A model generated the notes under the pieces. It was not told where the DNA came from. It saw only the letters and a list, made by a program, of their open reading frames with translations, and made no database searches. From contig NC_087065.1 in the NCBI RefSeq assembly GCF_963678635.1, positions 72,671,345-72,735,344 on the forward strand: a DNA stretch of 64,000 nucleotides, in the 5' to 3' direction. The DNA is from Symsagittifera roscoffensis (taxonomy: Eukaryota > Xenacoelomorpha > Acoela > Convolutidae). The position numbers and the translations under genes are program-made. Below are positions 48,279-59,141 of this stretch, in pieces (the first letter of the stretch is position 1; each line of letters begins with the position of its first letter).

Positions 48279-48337
48279 TTAGTTATTGCCAAATAGATTG
48301 AAACATTCTGGTGGATGATTAACGAGACGCGTAGATC
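48279..48337 (-). CDS. Candidate minus-strand terminal exon, unit 1
   Basis: A pyrimidine-rich acceptor (TTTATTCCTTTTAG) is followed by STRLVNHPPECFNLFGNN and TAA. Unit 2 has the same exon at 54,677-54,735 with F changed to L. Short and unidentified; it could be the 3' end of a minus-strand gene that begins nearer 49-55 kb. Confidence 0.25.
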
Positions 48338-49171
48338 CTAAAAGGAATAAAAATTAGGTTTAAATAGCAAATCAGAAAAACAAATGATTGGGAGTTTTAA
48401 TTTCAATTAGTTACAAACTATACAGCAATTCGCATCATCAAATTCGGGCACAATTGGCACAAAATTGAACAAACTAAATGATATGGTAATGCCACAGTAG
48501 GGAGGAAAATGACAAGAGCACTAATAATAGTGTGACACGAGAAATTGCACAGCAGGAAGGAAATTGACTGCGGCACTAATAAAATTTGGGCACAAGAACT
48601 CAACTAATACTATTGATTTTCTTTCCTGCGAGAGAATGCGACAAATGCTGAGAAAAATTCCACTTGAAATGAAGAAAAAGATTTGGGACAGATACTGAAT
48701 AGAAATACTGAATAGAGGATTGGTTGAACAGAAGAGATATGAGACATATCCTGAAAAGACTGACGTTTGCACTAAATACAGTTTTCTAATAAACACAAAT
48801 TCATATAATATTTTAGTAAAATTAGTTTGAGATTCATAAATTTTGAACCTTAGACGCCTGATGAAGATTGAGCTATGTGACTGACATTGACTCGTACTGA
48901 TAAAATAGACTGTACTGGAGTAGTGGGGAGTTGACTGACATTAGCACTAAAAACAGTTTTCTGAAAAAATTAATCGTTGAAAAATTTAGTAATATATTTT
49001 AAATTTTGGAATTTTGAGATTCTAGGACAGGGGAACGATATCAGATTGCGGAAAACCAGCGGTTTTTCGACCTTGGCCTCAGGCCCGGACTGGTAGATTC
49101 GCGACCGACGGCCCCGAACTCAATGGCGCTGTTCCAACACGCCCGCGCCCGATCGCGTTGAAATTTTGTTG

Positions 49172-49363
49172 TCAGAGTCGTCGGAGTCCAATGATAGAGT
49201 GCCGTTCCAGACTCTTGCACGCCCTGTTCGCCACAACGGCAGATGTGGCACTGATTTCGTTTTCACCACTAGAACAATCCGATATGTTCAGTATCACTGC
49301 CGGTTCCTCGTCGGAGCCACGGAACAGCAATACTGTTTCAACTTCGGTTTGTCCGTCACCCAA
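49172..49363 (-). other. Acidic minus-strand open frame in a GC-richer island, unit 1
   Basis: Reads LFRGSDEEPAVILNISDCSS then GENEISATSAVVANRACKSL; a neighbouring frame over the end encodes an SDSD-rich acidic stretch. The region 49,070-49,380 is noticeably richer in G+C than its surroundings, as expected for coding sequence or a promoter island. The equivalent frame in unit 2 is 55,572-55,763 with several replacements. No start or splice sites could be fixed. Confidence 0.3.
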
Positions 49364-50089
49364 CGTGGTGTCCGGGACAAATAATATTTCCTCCAGAAGA
49401 TATCATTGGTATAAGTTTCTGAGAATTTACTAAACAAAGGTAGTACATGATTGATACGGAGGGAGGGGTTGGGTTTTTCTTTTGTGGTTTTTATTGGGAA
49501 GGTTCAACTTAGTGGTCAAAGGTGGAAAAGAAGGGTTGTTCACATGGCCCCAGTCTTATTCAGTTTAAAAAAAAGGTAGAAAGCAATAATTATGGCTAAG
49601 TAAACAGACTGAACGGTTAAAAGTCATACCGACAGAAGAAACATTTCGGATGCCACCCTCTGCCAACAAATCATGCATAGCTTATGTGCAAGGGCAACAT
49701 GCCTCTTGTGTATCTGGAAAAGTCTTCCCTGTTCGCAACAGATAGGGCACATTCCTTGGCAGTCACACACAGACAATTTCAGTTAAGGAGGAACATGATC
49801 GCATGTTTTCTGAAATGCAGTAATTCAGTTTGTTACTGAGACAGCATGATAAAAGTTAGAATCACAAATTACAATTGATGGAAAAAACCGCTTCAAAATG
49901 TCAATTACCACATCCAGACATTCACGTTTTGACATTGAAAGATTGAAAACTAATGATATTGACAAAAAAATGAGATCGATGCGATTGTTTGAAATTCGAT
50001 TTCGCTATCAAATTCGGTGTAAGTCTTTAGGCTTTTTTGACTGATATTGGGCGGGATATTGAGGCTTTAGTATGTGATATTGAACTGAG

Positions 50090-50250
50090 TGATCTTCAGT
50101 TTTTGGGTTTGATGGAGTATTTCAGTATACGGATTATGAAACTCGTTTTTTGGGATGAATTGAGTATTTCAGTAAATGCGATCAAACTGGGTACATTTTT
50201 TGGGTTACGGAAGTAAGTATTTTAGTATTTGGGATGAAAATCGGCCAGAG
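50090..50250. repeat. Degenerate ~60-bp tandem repeat
   Basis: Three imperfect copies of a block with TTTTTGGG..TGA..GAGTATTTCAGTA..: around 50,100, 50,150 and 50,200. The same trio is present in unit 2 (about 56,500-56,650) and unit 3 (about 60,555-60,715). On the plus strand unit 3 keeps a longer open frame because CAG replaces a TAG. Confidence 0.55.
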
Positions 50251-50539
50251 TTACGTAAGCAAATTATTCTGGTAAGGTGGTTTTCTAAAGCTTTGTCGTG
50301 ATTCTTCAGAGTACACCAGACCTCCTCTAATTCTTCTAATTCTTGCGGCGGTATCGTTTCTATGGTGCTATTAAAATATACTCTCTATTTTTTTATTTCG
50401 ACAAATTGGTATCAATTTAATTTTTGATACTAACCACAAATGCGCCATCAGCTCATTCAGAGCCAACATCGAAAACGCAGTTAGCAGCTGCTGAAGGGCT
50501 CTTGTAGTGTCCAAAAACTCTGGCAGCCGTCAACAGGTG

Positions 50540-50668
50540 TCAACGATGGATGAAACTGAACTGTATCACGCCAGCTGGCATAATGTGTATTGTGCCAGCT
50601 GGCATGAAGTGTATCATGCCAGCTGGTATAACGAGGGCCTGGTGCTCGTCAGAACAGTTTTGTGACAC
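50540..50668 (-). CDS. JmjC-like C-terminal segment with triplicated PAG..H motif, unit 1
   Basis: The minus-strand frame reads SQNCSDEHQALVIPAGMIHF then MPAGTIHIMPAGVIQFSF before TGA. In JmjC demethylases of the KDM2/KDM7 group the second half of the domain has a (L/V)(F/V)IP.GW.H segment whose His is the third Fe(II) ligand, then a glycine/phenylalanine strand and a histidine. Here the PAG-containing segment is repeated three times with an exact 24-bp period (GCCAGCTGG at 50,570, 50,594 and 50,618), two of the three keeping the His. The frame is closed upstream by a TGA, and the exon entry could not be fixed, so this may be a pseudogene fragment. Similarity is judged by eye. Confidence 0.5.
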   Translation of the reverse strand: MSQNCSDEHQALVIPAGMIHFMPAGTIHIMPAGVIQFSFIHR

Positions 50669-50877
50669 CCTCCAACATCACAGCGAGGGTCATCCCAAGG
50701 AAACATTGGTTTCCAACGCAGAGATTGCTGCACCATGTTTTCCTAGAGTATCTGCTTATTGTTGACCGACGGAGCCTCAAAAAGACTGATTTGCAGCCTA
50801 AAACAAAAAAGAACTAAGATCAACAGATTTCTGTATTCTTTGAAAAATTTTACGCGAAACTTTGTTTAATTTTTCAC

Positions 50878-51201
50878 TTAAATGTGCATCACAGATGTAT
50901 CGGCGAAATCCTGGTGAAATTGTGTTACTGCACCAGCCTGCAATAGCAGCAGGTAGCTTGACTTCTCCGTCGGTATATCTGTCTTCTCCAACTTCCTTTT
51001 ATGTAGGTGTCCCAACGACACATCCTTGACTGCTTTTGGGACAGCGAAGTCAGGCCCTGTTAGTTGGCTAGTGAAACCTTTGATAGATTTAGCCGATAGA
51101 ACTAACAAGCTTCTTTTTCGGCCAATAAGCCAGTCTGACTGGATCATATTGACAAGATTAACCGCAGGCACGCAATGTATTACAATTGAGAAAGGCATGA
51201 T
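50878..51201 (-). CDS. JmjC-domain (KDM2/KDM7-like) exon, unit 1
   Basis: The acceptor TGTTTTGTTAG opens a minus-strand exon of about 107 codons: IMPFSIVIHCVPAVNLVNMI, then SDWL, LLVLSAKSIKGF, AVPKAVKDVSL and YLLLLQAGAVTQFHQDFADT-SVMHI. The order LNVIS-like strand, P..V.D segment, Y-L-----G--T-FH-DF--TSV--H is that of the first half of the JmjC domain in KDM2/KDM7/PHF8-type histone lysine demethylases; FHQD supplies the HxD Fe(II) ligands. These enzymes are nuclear 2-oxoglutarate-dependent dioxygenases. In this copy the last codon before a possible donor (GTGAAA) is TAA, so the exon may be broken or its donor may lie earlier. The typical tryptophan-tyrosine after TSV is missing. The next, third-ligand segment lies 0.2-0.35 kb further on. 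Confidence 0.6.
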   Translation of the reverse strand: MMPFSIVIHCVPAVNLVNMIQSDWLIGRKRSLLVLSAKSIKGFTSQLTGPDFAVPKAVKDVSLGHLHKRKLEKTDIPTEKSSYLLLLQAGAVTQFHQDFADTSVMHI

Positions 51202-51460
51202 CTAACAAAACACATGAAAAAGATTATCGAAATTTAATTATAATGACTTTGAGCTAGTTTTAGCTTTAGATGCTTGCTTGCGGAAGTCTTTCCCTCAGTT
51301 CGCCTTAGTCAATTTGAGTTAATATTTCAATCGGACTGGCACTCGTGATACAGAAACTGCCTGAAAACACGGAAAAACTTTGCCGTTTCTTTCCGAGAGC
51401 TTCTGGTTTCCGATAAGGCAACTGGCCGGTATGTTCATTGCTATTACATGTCATTTCTGG

Positions 51461-52147
51461 AGCAGTAGCTGTAGTACCAACAGTACCTGAAGCACTACCC
51501 TTAGAGAATTCCTCGCCATTCAGTGAATTGGAGGGCTAAAACAATAATAATGATTCAATTGCAGATTAATGGATGGACAGTTATACTTAGAAAATTAACA
51601 TAATAAATCAGGCGTTTTTGTCAAAAACAACTGAACTGGTCAAAAAGGGTTCCTGAATCTCCGGCTCTTTATTGCATACATTCGTCATTTATTTCTGCTT
51701 GTACCAGGTCGTCGCATCCGGCTCGTTTGGCTCCTGCTTGCACCAGGAGGTTGTCGCATCATGCTCCTTTCTGCACGGCTCATGTTTGTTCCAGGTCATC
51801 TTGCTAGTCGTCTCTGTCTTGGTCGTGTTTCTGCTAGTTCCGAACGCATTTTTGATTGTAATTCGTCTCGTCGTCTGCCTCGTCGTCGTTGTTGTGATAC
51901 TGTCTAGTTGCGCGGACAAGGACTGAATTAAGGGGGCTAGTGCTAAAACAGTTTGAATTTGAAATCAAAAATTAGGTAGATTGATGGGTTTGTATCCTAC
52001 TTGAAAAGCAAACATATTCACTCACTTTCGTTATCGCCGATTTTATCCTCGCAGGTCGAACTCACGGCTCTTATCCTCTCCCAGCATGCAGGCGACATCA
52101 AATGCTCTGCAGTTCTGTAGCAGTCGCTGAAACCCTACGAGCCACAG
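51461..52147. repeat. 687-bp sub-repeat, single copy in unit 1
   Basis: The interval begins at AGCAGTAGCTGTAGTACC and the same sequence resumes at 52,148. Equivalents are at 57,861 (676 bp), 58,537 (687), 59,224 (687) and 61,917-62,603 (687). It contains the second exon of the two-exon minus-strand gene model and the acceptor of a fused exon. Confidence 0.9.
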
Positions 52148-53428
52148 AGCAGTAGCTGTAGTACCAACAGTACCTGAAGCACTACCCTTAGAGAATTCCT
52201 CGCCACTTAGAGAAGCAAAGTTCCAGAGGTACCGGTAATTCATTTCCGAGATTTTTTTTGAAATATTTTCATAATTAAAAAAACCTTTTGAACATCACGA
52301 GGCGCAAAATTTTGAGTCTTTGTGTTACTGAATTCCAGAGACAAAACTTTAAAAATGTTCCAAAATGTAAGTGGATTCAACTAACAAAATTTAAGTGGAT
52401 TCCGCGAACAAATACCTGTAATGTAAATTTTGTCAGAACATTTATTTTGTTGCAGATTCCGCAACGAGCAAATATAGCTAGTTTTTCTGGATCGCAACTG
52501 TAAGTGGATGCCGCAAAATTTAAGTGGAATCCGCAAAATTTGTCAGCGGAATCGGCAAATGTATGCGGATTGCGCAAATTGTAGGTGGACTCTGCAATTT
52601 TGTTAATAACTGAGTTTGCATAAGAACAATTAAAAGCTAGAGGTGGAATTTTTATCGATAGCAACGCGCAATTTGAAAGCAAGGACTTATCCATTGGCAG
52701 CGGAATCCACAAACGAATTTTAAAACATTAGTTAAATAATTAGATGCGGATGTCAAAGCTTCATCGATCACCTGATGATCGGATGATTTTTTGGTAACGG
52801 TGAACACAATCATCGAATGGCATTTTTTAGTTCAGGGTGTGAAATGGTTCAGAAATCATCATCACTCATCACTCTTTTAGATGAGATAGTTCATTTGGTT
52901 TAGAAAGCATCATCATTCATCAGTATTTGAGATGAGATGTTTCCTATGTTAATTGCAAAAAAGGACGACTCGATTGTGTTTTTTAAAAGCTGAACTGAAA
53001 CATCCTCTAAAGATTGGATTGAAGCATCCTCTTTTTTTAAAAACTGAAAGAAAAACTTATACAAGCGGTAAGAAATTTAGTAAGAAAAATAATTAAAAAC
53101 TGTTTTAAAATATTATTGAACAATTTGATCAATTTGATTGAAAAAAATATGGTCGGAAAAATAAGTATTCATGTTTTCAAATAATGTTGAGCACTTTGAA
53201 CGATATACTTGTTTTATTTTCTTCTGTCTCTGCAATTTCATTTTCACTAGTTGTGAATCCCTTCCCTCAAATATCCAACTTCGACAAAGTGTTTCTGTTG
53301 TTTCAATGTCTCTACGTTTTCTATTCATTGCATACTGTTGGTGTTAGTATTCTGGTTTGTTTGTTGCAATTTTTTCGAGATAAAGTGTGCGTTTTTCTCT
53401 TAACGATCCTAATTTTCTATTTCCACAG

Positions 53429-53541
53429 ATTTGTACGCACATCGTTTGACGTGCTTGAATTCTGAGGTTTCAGCGTATTCAAAACAACAGCTTTCACAGA
53501 GGGAAGCAAAGTATCTTCATCCGGACAAACGACGCGTGTAA
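53429..53541 (+). CDS. Candidate plus-strand terminal exon, unit 2
   Basis: Same acceptor, length (113 nt), phase and stop as 47,044-47,156; reads LYAHRLTCLNSEVSAYSKQQ then LSQREAKYLHPDKRRV. One conservative change (D to E), which is weak support for constraint given the high overall identity of the units. Confidence 0.4.
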
Positions 53542-54280
53542 TACTTTTGAGCTGCAGGCTCGGAAAAAATCAATTATTTCGTCAGGTGAAGAGTGCGAAA
53601 AATAACAGAGTAGCAGCACCAAATAGTTCTCTCAGACACTGCCTCAACCATTCTCCCAGCAGTTATCGCATTTTTAGTGAAGAATATTAAGGTTGGAATG
53701 ATTGTAAGCGTTTCTGAACTTAAGATGCCCGGCTTGTAAGGCAGTCTAAGTTTTCAGACGCAGACGACAGCTTGCAGAAATAGATTTTGATTCTCTCGAC
53801 ATCTAAGGTGAGGCAATTATGACTTGCCGGAACAAATTTGCACAGTTGATACTGATATAATGAAACGTGAACTTCAGTGTTGAATCTAAGTGCAAGCTCG
53901 TTCATCAAAACTCATTGCCGTAACAGATTTTGTTACAAAAAAATGGACCACGTTATTTTGAAATGATCAAAGCCATGCGGAAACAGCGTGAAAGATGGTT
54001 GAAAGACACCCCTTTTTACTAGGTATAAAACTGGAATCCATTATTTCAAAACGTTGTGTCGATTTGAATATTATCAAAGTTGTGAACAGCAGATTCTTGT
54101 AAATTGTTGAAAAGATGATTTAATCGCCTCGTATGGTCAATTTATCATCTGAAACTGCCAATAAAAAGGACAGATGTCTCTTTGGAGACTAGTAGGATAA
54201 TTACTGCACCTGGACAGTGACCCGCAGGAATAAGAGTGTCTCGACCCTTCCGTTGAATCTTTCAATGTTAACTCAATTTT

Positions 54281-54538
54281 TCAATCCATTGGATTTATAC
54301 AATGAATTAAATGAACATAAAGCGGCAATGAGCTCAACAAAGCAGCCAAAACTTTAGGACAATAAAATTTAAAATTAGAGTCTTTTAACCTTTCGAAAAG
54401 CTCAGGCTCATTAAGGCCCTTCATTTGATCTGTATAGCACTGCGAAAGAAAATAAACCGTAGATTTGAGGTTCTCAACATTGAAGCGATCAATTGAAAAC
54501 CCAGGAAACTCTGATATTGGACCGGTAATTTCTAACAT
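54281..54538 (-). other. Minus-strand open frame (85 codons), protein-like, unit 2
   Basis: Reads MLEITGPISEFPGFSIDRFN, ..VENLKSTVYFLSQCYTDQMK, ..GLNEPELFERLKD and ..CPKVLAALLSSLPLYVHLI. The composition is protein-like, and it contains a good internal acceptor (TTTCTTTCGCAG). In unit 1 the frame survives with Y to H, S to H and Y to F replacements, but a tandem AAATGAACAT insertion alters its end (47,884-47,925). The family is not recognised; it may be an exon of the same minus-strand gene that supplies the JmjC-like exons upstream. Confidence 0.35.
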
Positions 54539-54676
54539 AATTTAAAAAAATGTGGTAAACGGTGATTTAATAAAAAGAAGATTGAAGATACTTTTCTATA
54601 ATTTCGGAGAAATGAGATGGGCCATCACATTTTGATCTTCATGCGCTCGTTTTGAGTGTGAACAGTTTTCGTAGGT

Positions 54677-54735
54677 TTAGTTATTGCCAAATAGATTGAG
54701 ACATTCTGGTGGATGATTAACGAGACGCGTAGATC
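54677..54735 (-). CDS. Candidate minus-strand terminal exon, unit 2
   Basis: Acceptor TTTATTCCTTTTAG, then STRLVNHPPECLNLFGNN and TAA; matches 48,279-48,337. It lies about 140 bp upstream (in minus-strand terms) of the 85-codon frame at 54,281-54,538. Confidence 0.25.
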
Positions 54736-55571
54736 CTAAAAGGAATAAAAATTAGGTTTAAATAGAGCAAATCAGAAAAACAAATGATTGGGAGTTTTAA
54801 TTTCAATTAGTTACAAACTATACAGCAATTCGCATCATCAAATTCCGGCACAATTGGCACTAAATTGATCAAACTAAATGATATGGTAATGCCACAGTAG
54901 GGAGAAAAATGACTAGAGCACTAATAATAGTGTGACACGAGAAATTGCACAGCAGGATGGAAATTGACTGCGGCACTAATAAAATTTGGGCACAAGAACT
55001 CAACTAATACTATTGATTTTCTTTCCTGCGAGAGAATGCGACAAATGCTGAGAATAATTCCACTTGAAATGAAGAAAAAGATTTGGGACAGATACTGAAT
55101 AGAAATACTGAATAGAGGATTGGTTGAACAGAAGAGATATGAGACATATCCTGAAAAGATTGACGTTTGCACTAAATACAGTTTTCTAATAAACACAAAT
55201 TCATATAATATTTTAGTAAAATTAGTTTGAGATTCTTAAATTTTGATTCTTAGACGCCTGATGAAGATTGAGCTATGTGACTGACATTGACTCGTACTGA
55301 TAAAATAGACTGTACTGGAGTAGTGGGGAGTTGACTGACATTAGCACTAAAAACAGTTTTCTGAAAAAAATAGTCGTTGAAAAATTTAGTAATATATTTT
55401 AAAATTTGGAATTTTGAGATTCTAGGACAGGGGAACGATATCAGATTGCGGAAAACCAGCGGTTTTTTGACCTTGGCCTCAGGCCCGGACTGGTAGATTC
55501 GCGACCGACGGCCCCGAACTCAATGGCGCTGTTCCAACACGCCCGCGCCCGATCGCGTTGAAATTTTGTCG

Positions 55572-55763
55572 TCAGAGTCGTCGGAGTCCGATGATAGAGT
55601 GCCGTTCCAGACTCTTGCACGCCCTGTTCGCCACAACGGCAGATGAGGCACTGACTTCGTCTTCACCACTAGAACAATCCGATATGTTCAGTATCACTGC
55701 CGGTTCCTCGTCGGAGCCACGGAACAGCAATACTGTTTCAACTTCGGTTTGTCCGTCACCCAA
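55572..55763 (-). other. Acidic minus-strand open frame, unit 2
   Basis: Counterpart of 49,172-49,363, here reading ..ISDCSSGEDEVSASSAVVAN.. with E/N and A/T-type replacements against unit 1. A different frame over the end encodes SSDSDDSDDK. GC-richer than neighbours. The product is unknown; an acidic disordered region is all that can be said. Confidence 0.3.
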
Positions 55764-56852
55764 CGTGGTGTCCGGGACAAATAATAGTTCCTCCAGAAGA
55801 TATCATTGGTATAAGTTTCTGAGAATTTTCTAAACAAAGGTAGTACATGATTGATACGGAGGGAGGGGGTTGGGTTTTTCTTTTGTGGTTTTTATTGGGA
55901 AGGTTCAACTAAGTGATCAAAGGTGGAAAAGAAGGGTTGTTCACATGGCCCCAGTCTTATTCAGTTAAAAAAAAGGTAGAAAGCAATAGTTATGGCTAAG
56001 TAAACAGACTGAACGGTTAAAAGTCATGCCGACAGAAGAAACATTTCGGCTGCCACCCTACGCCAACAAATCATGCATAGCTTATGTGCAAGGGCAACAT
56101 GCCTCTTGTGTATCTGGAAAAGTCTTCCCTGTTCGCAACAGATAGGGCACATTTCTTGGCAGTCACACACAGACAATTTCAGTTAAGGAGGAACATGATC
56201 GCATCTTTTCTGAAATGCAGTAATTCAGTTTGTTACTGAGACAGCATGATAAAAGTTAGAATCACAAATTACAATTGATGGAAAAAACCGCTTCAAAATG
56301 TCAATTACCACATCCAGACATTCACGTTTTGACATTGAAAGATTGAAAACTAATGATATTGACAAAAAAATGAGATCGATGCGATTGTTTGAAATTCGAT
56401 TTCGCTATCAAATTCGGTGTAAGTCTTTAGGCTTTTTTGACTGATATTGGGCGGGATATTGAGGCTTTAGTATGTGATATTGAACTGAGTGATCTTCAGT
56501 TTTTGGGTTTGATGGAGTATTTCAGTATACGGATTATGAAACTCGTTTTTTGGGATGAATTGAGTATTTCAGTAAATGCGATCAAACTGGGTACATTTTT
56601 TGGGTTACGGAAGTAAGTATTTTAGTATTTGGGATGAAAATCGGCCAGAGTTACGTAAGCAAATTATTCTGGTAAGGTGGTTTTCTAAAGCTTTGTCGTG
56701 ATTCTTCAGAGTACACCAGACCTCCTCTAATTCTTCTAATTCTTGCGGCGGTATCGTTTCTATGGTGCTATTAAAATATACTCTCTATTTTTTTATTTCG
56801 ACAAATTGGTATCAATTTAATTTTTGATACTAACCACAAATGCGCCATCAGC

Positions 56853-57068
56853 TCATTCAGAGCCAACATCGAAAACGCAGTTAGCAGCTGCTGAAGGGCT
56901 CTTGTAGTGTCCAAAAACTCTGGCAGCTGTCAACAGGTGTCCACGATGGATGAAACTGAACTGTATCACGCCAGCTGGCGTAATGATTATTGTGCCAGCT
57001 GGCATGAAGTGTATCATGCCAGCTGATATAACGAGGGGCTGGTGCTCGTCAGAACAGTTTTGTGACAC
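56853..57068 (-). CDS. JmjC-like C-terminal segment, unit 2 (open through the unit 1/3 stop)
   Basis: Same segment as 50,540-50,668, but TGG replaces the TGA after IHR, so the frame continues GHLLTAARVFGHYKSPSAAA.. for 27 more codons to a TGA. Within the triplicated motif this copy has ISAGMIH, PAGTIII and PAGVIQ, so only one repeat keeps the histidine. A competing frame on the same strand further downstream (EFLDTTRALQQLLTAFSMLA..) ends at a good donor TG|GTTAGT and may be the true continuation. Confidence 0.45.
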   Translation of the reverse strand: MSQNCSDEHQPLVISAGMIHFMPAGTIIITPAGVIQFSFIHRGHLLTAARVFGHYKSPSAAANCVFDVGSE

Positions 57069-57265
57069 CCTCCAACATCACAGCGAGGGTCATCCCAAGG
57101 AAACATTGGTTTCCAACGCAGAGATTGCTGCACCATGTTTTCCTAGAGTATCTGCTTATTGTTGACCGACGGATCCTCAAAAAAACTGATTTGCAGCCTA
57201 AAACAAAAAAGAACTAAGATCAACAGATTTCTGTATTCTTTGAAAAATTTTACGCGAAACTTTGT

Positions 57266-57601
57266 TTAATTTTTCACTGGAATGTGCATCACAGATGTAT
57301 CGGCGAAATCCTGGTGAAATTGTGTTACTGCACCAGCCTGCAATAGCAGCAGGTAGCTTGACTTCTCCGTCGGTATATCTGTCTTTTCCAACTTCCTTTT
57401 ATGTATGTGTCCCAACGACACATCCTTGACTGCTTTTGGGACAGCGAAGTCAGGCCCTGTTAGTTGGCTAGTGAAACCTTTGATAGATTTAGCCGATAGA
57501 ACTAACAAGCTTCTTTTTCGGCCAATAAGCCAGTCTGACTGGATCATATTGACAAGATTAACCGCAGGCACGCAATGTATTACAATTGAGAAAGGCATGA
57601 T
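57266..57601 (-). CDS. JmjC-domain (KDM2/KDM7-like) exon, unit 2 (most intact copy)
   Basis: Identical in architecture to the exon at 50,878-51,201, including FHQDFADTSV. Here CCA stands where units 1 and 3 have TAA, so the reading frame stays open across the putative donor CA|GTGAAA. Together with the TGG in its C-terminal segment, this makes unit 2 the best candidate for a functional copy. The missing aromatic pair after TSV and the degenerate third-ligand region leave catalytic activity doubtful. Confidence 0.6.
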   Translation of the reverse strand: MMPFSIVIHCVPAVNLVNMIQSDWLIGRKRSLLVLSAKSIKGFTSQLTGPDFAVPKAVKDVSLGHIHKRKLEKTDIPTEKSSYLLLLQAGAVTQFHQDFADTSVMHIPVKN

Positions 57602-58454
57602 CTAACAAAACACATGAAAAAGATTATCGAAGTTTAATTATAACGACTTTGAGCTAGTTTTAGCTTCAGATGCTTGCTTGCGGAAGTCTTTCCCTCAGTT
57701 CGCCTTAGTCAATTTGAGTTAACATTTCAATCGGACTGGCACTCGTGATACAGAAACTGCCTGAAAACACGGAAAAACTTTGCCGTTTTTTTCCGAGAGC
57801 TTCTGGTTTCCGATAAGGCAACTGGCCGGTATGTTCATTGCTATTACATGTCATTTCTGGAGCAGTAGCTGTAGTACCAACAGTACCTGAAGCACTACCC
57901 TTAGAGAATTCCTCAACATTCAGTGAATTGGAGGGCTAAAACAATAATAATGATTCAATTGCAGATTAGTGGATTGACAGTTATACTTAGAAAATTAACA
58001 TAATAAATCAGGCGAACAAATGAACTGGTCAAAAAGGGTTCCTGAATCTCCGGCTCTTTATTGCATACATTCGTCATTTATTTCTGCTTGTACCAGGTCG
58101 TCGCATCCGGCTCGTTTGGCTCCTGCTTGCACCAGGAGGTTGTCGCATCATGCTTCTTTCTGCACTGCTCATGTTTGTTCCAGGTCATCTTGCTAGTCGT
58201 CTCTGTCTTGGTCGTGTTTCTGCTGGTTCCGAACGCATTTTTTATTGTAATTCGTCTCGTCGTCTGCCTCGTCGTCGTTGTTGCGATACTGTCTAGTTGC
58301 GCGGACGTGGACTGAATTAATGGGGCTAGTGCTAAAACAGTTTGAATATGAAATCAAAAATTAGGTAGATTGATGGGTTTGTATCCTACTTGAAAAGCAA
58401 ACATATTCACTCACTTTCATTATCGCCGATTTTATCCTCGCAGGTCGAACTCAC

Positions 58455-58611
58455 GGCTCTTATCCTCTCCCAGCATGCAGGCGACATCAAATGCTCTGCA
58501 GTTCTGTAGCAGTCGCTGAAACCCTACGAGCCACAGAGCAGTAGCCGTAGTACCAACAGTACCTGAAGCACTACCCTTAGAGAATTCCTCGCCATTTAGT
58601 GAATTGGAGGG
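58455..58611 (-). CDS. Fused exon created by the 687-bp tandem, copy 1
   Basis: The acceptor TTGTTTTAG is followed by PSNSLNGEEFSKGSASGTVG, then TTATALWLVGFQRLLQNC and ..CMLGEDKS, ending at C|GTGAGT. The first half is the exon that otherwise continues TTATAPEMT (near 57.8 kb) and the second half is the first exon of the two-exon model. They are joined in frame at the shared TGCTC. The length of 157 nt gives phase 0 in and phase 1 out, which fits the following exon. Confidence 0.4.
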
Positions 58612-59141
58612 CTAAAACAATAATGTTGATTCAATTGCAGATTAGTGGGTGGACAGTTATACTTAGAAAATTAACATAATAAATCAGGCGTTTTTGTCAA
58701 AAACAACTGAACTGGTCAAAAAGGGTTCCTGAATCTCCGGCTCTTTATTGCATACATTCGTCATCTATTTCTGCTTGTACCAGGTCGTCGCATCCGGCTC
58801 GTTTTGCTCCTGCTTGCACCAGGAGGTTGTCGCATCATGCTCCTTTCTGCACGGCTCATGTTTGTTCCAGTTCATCTTGCTAGTCGTCTCTGTCTTGGTC
58901 GTGTTTCTGCTGGTTCCGAACGCATTTTTTATTGTAATTCGTCTCGTCGTCTGCCTCGTCGTCGTTGTTGTGATACTGTCTAGTTGCGCGGATGTGGACT
59001 GAATTAATGGGGCTAGTTCTAAAACAGTTTGAATATGAAATCAAAAATTAGATAGATTGATGGGTTTGTATCCTACTTGAAAAGCAAACATATTCACTCA
59101 CTTTCATTAATGTCGATTTTATCCTCGCAGGTCGAGCTCAC

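Larger units (their letters stand above)
45835..52216. repeat. Segmental tandem duplication, unit 1 (6,382 bp)
   Basis: From 'aaagttccagaggtaccgg' at 45,835 the sequence repeats from 52,217 with an offset of 6,382, growing to 6,400 through small indels. Identity is very high over the whole unit. The unit contains minus-strand JmjC-like exons, a plus-strand terminal-exon candidate and one 687-bp sub-repeat. The junction joins the 687-bp sub-repeat (..gccacttagagaagc) directly to the unit start. Confidence 0.93.
52217..58611. repeat. Segmental tandem duplication, unit 2
   Basis: This is the second copy of the 6.4-kb unit, colinear with 45,835 onward. It differs by small indels, for example near 54,260-54,310, where unit 1 instead has a short AAATGAACAT tandem, and by an ATG-strand codon changes in the JmjC-like exons. 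Its right end runs into the 687-bp tandem instead of another full unit. The right limit is approximate. Confidence 0.9.

Noticed and set aside
48521-48796. Minus-strand 91-codon ORF (MFIRKLYLVQTS..) conserved in both units
   Set aside because: AT-driven hydrophobic composition and no splice sites; conservation equals that of the surrounding duplicated DNA.
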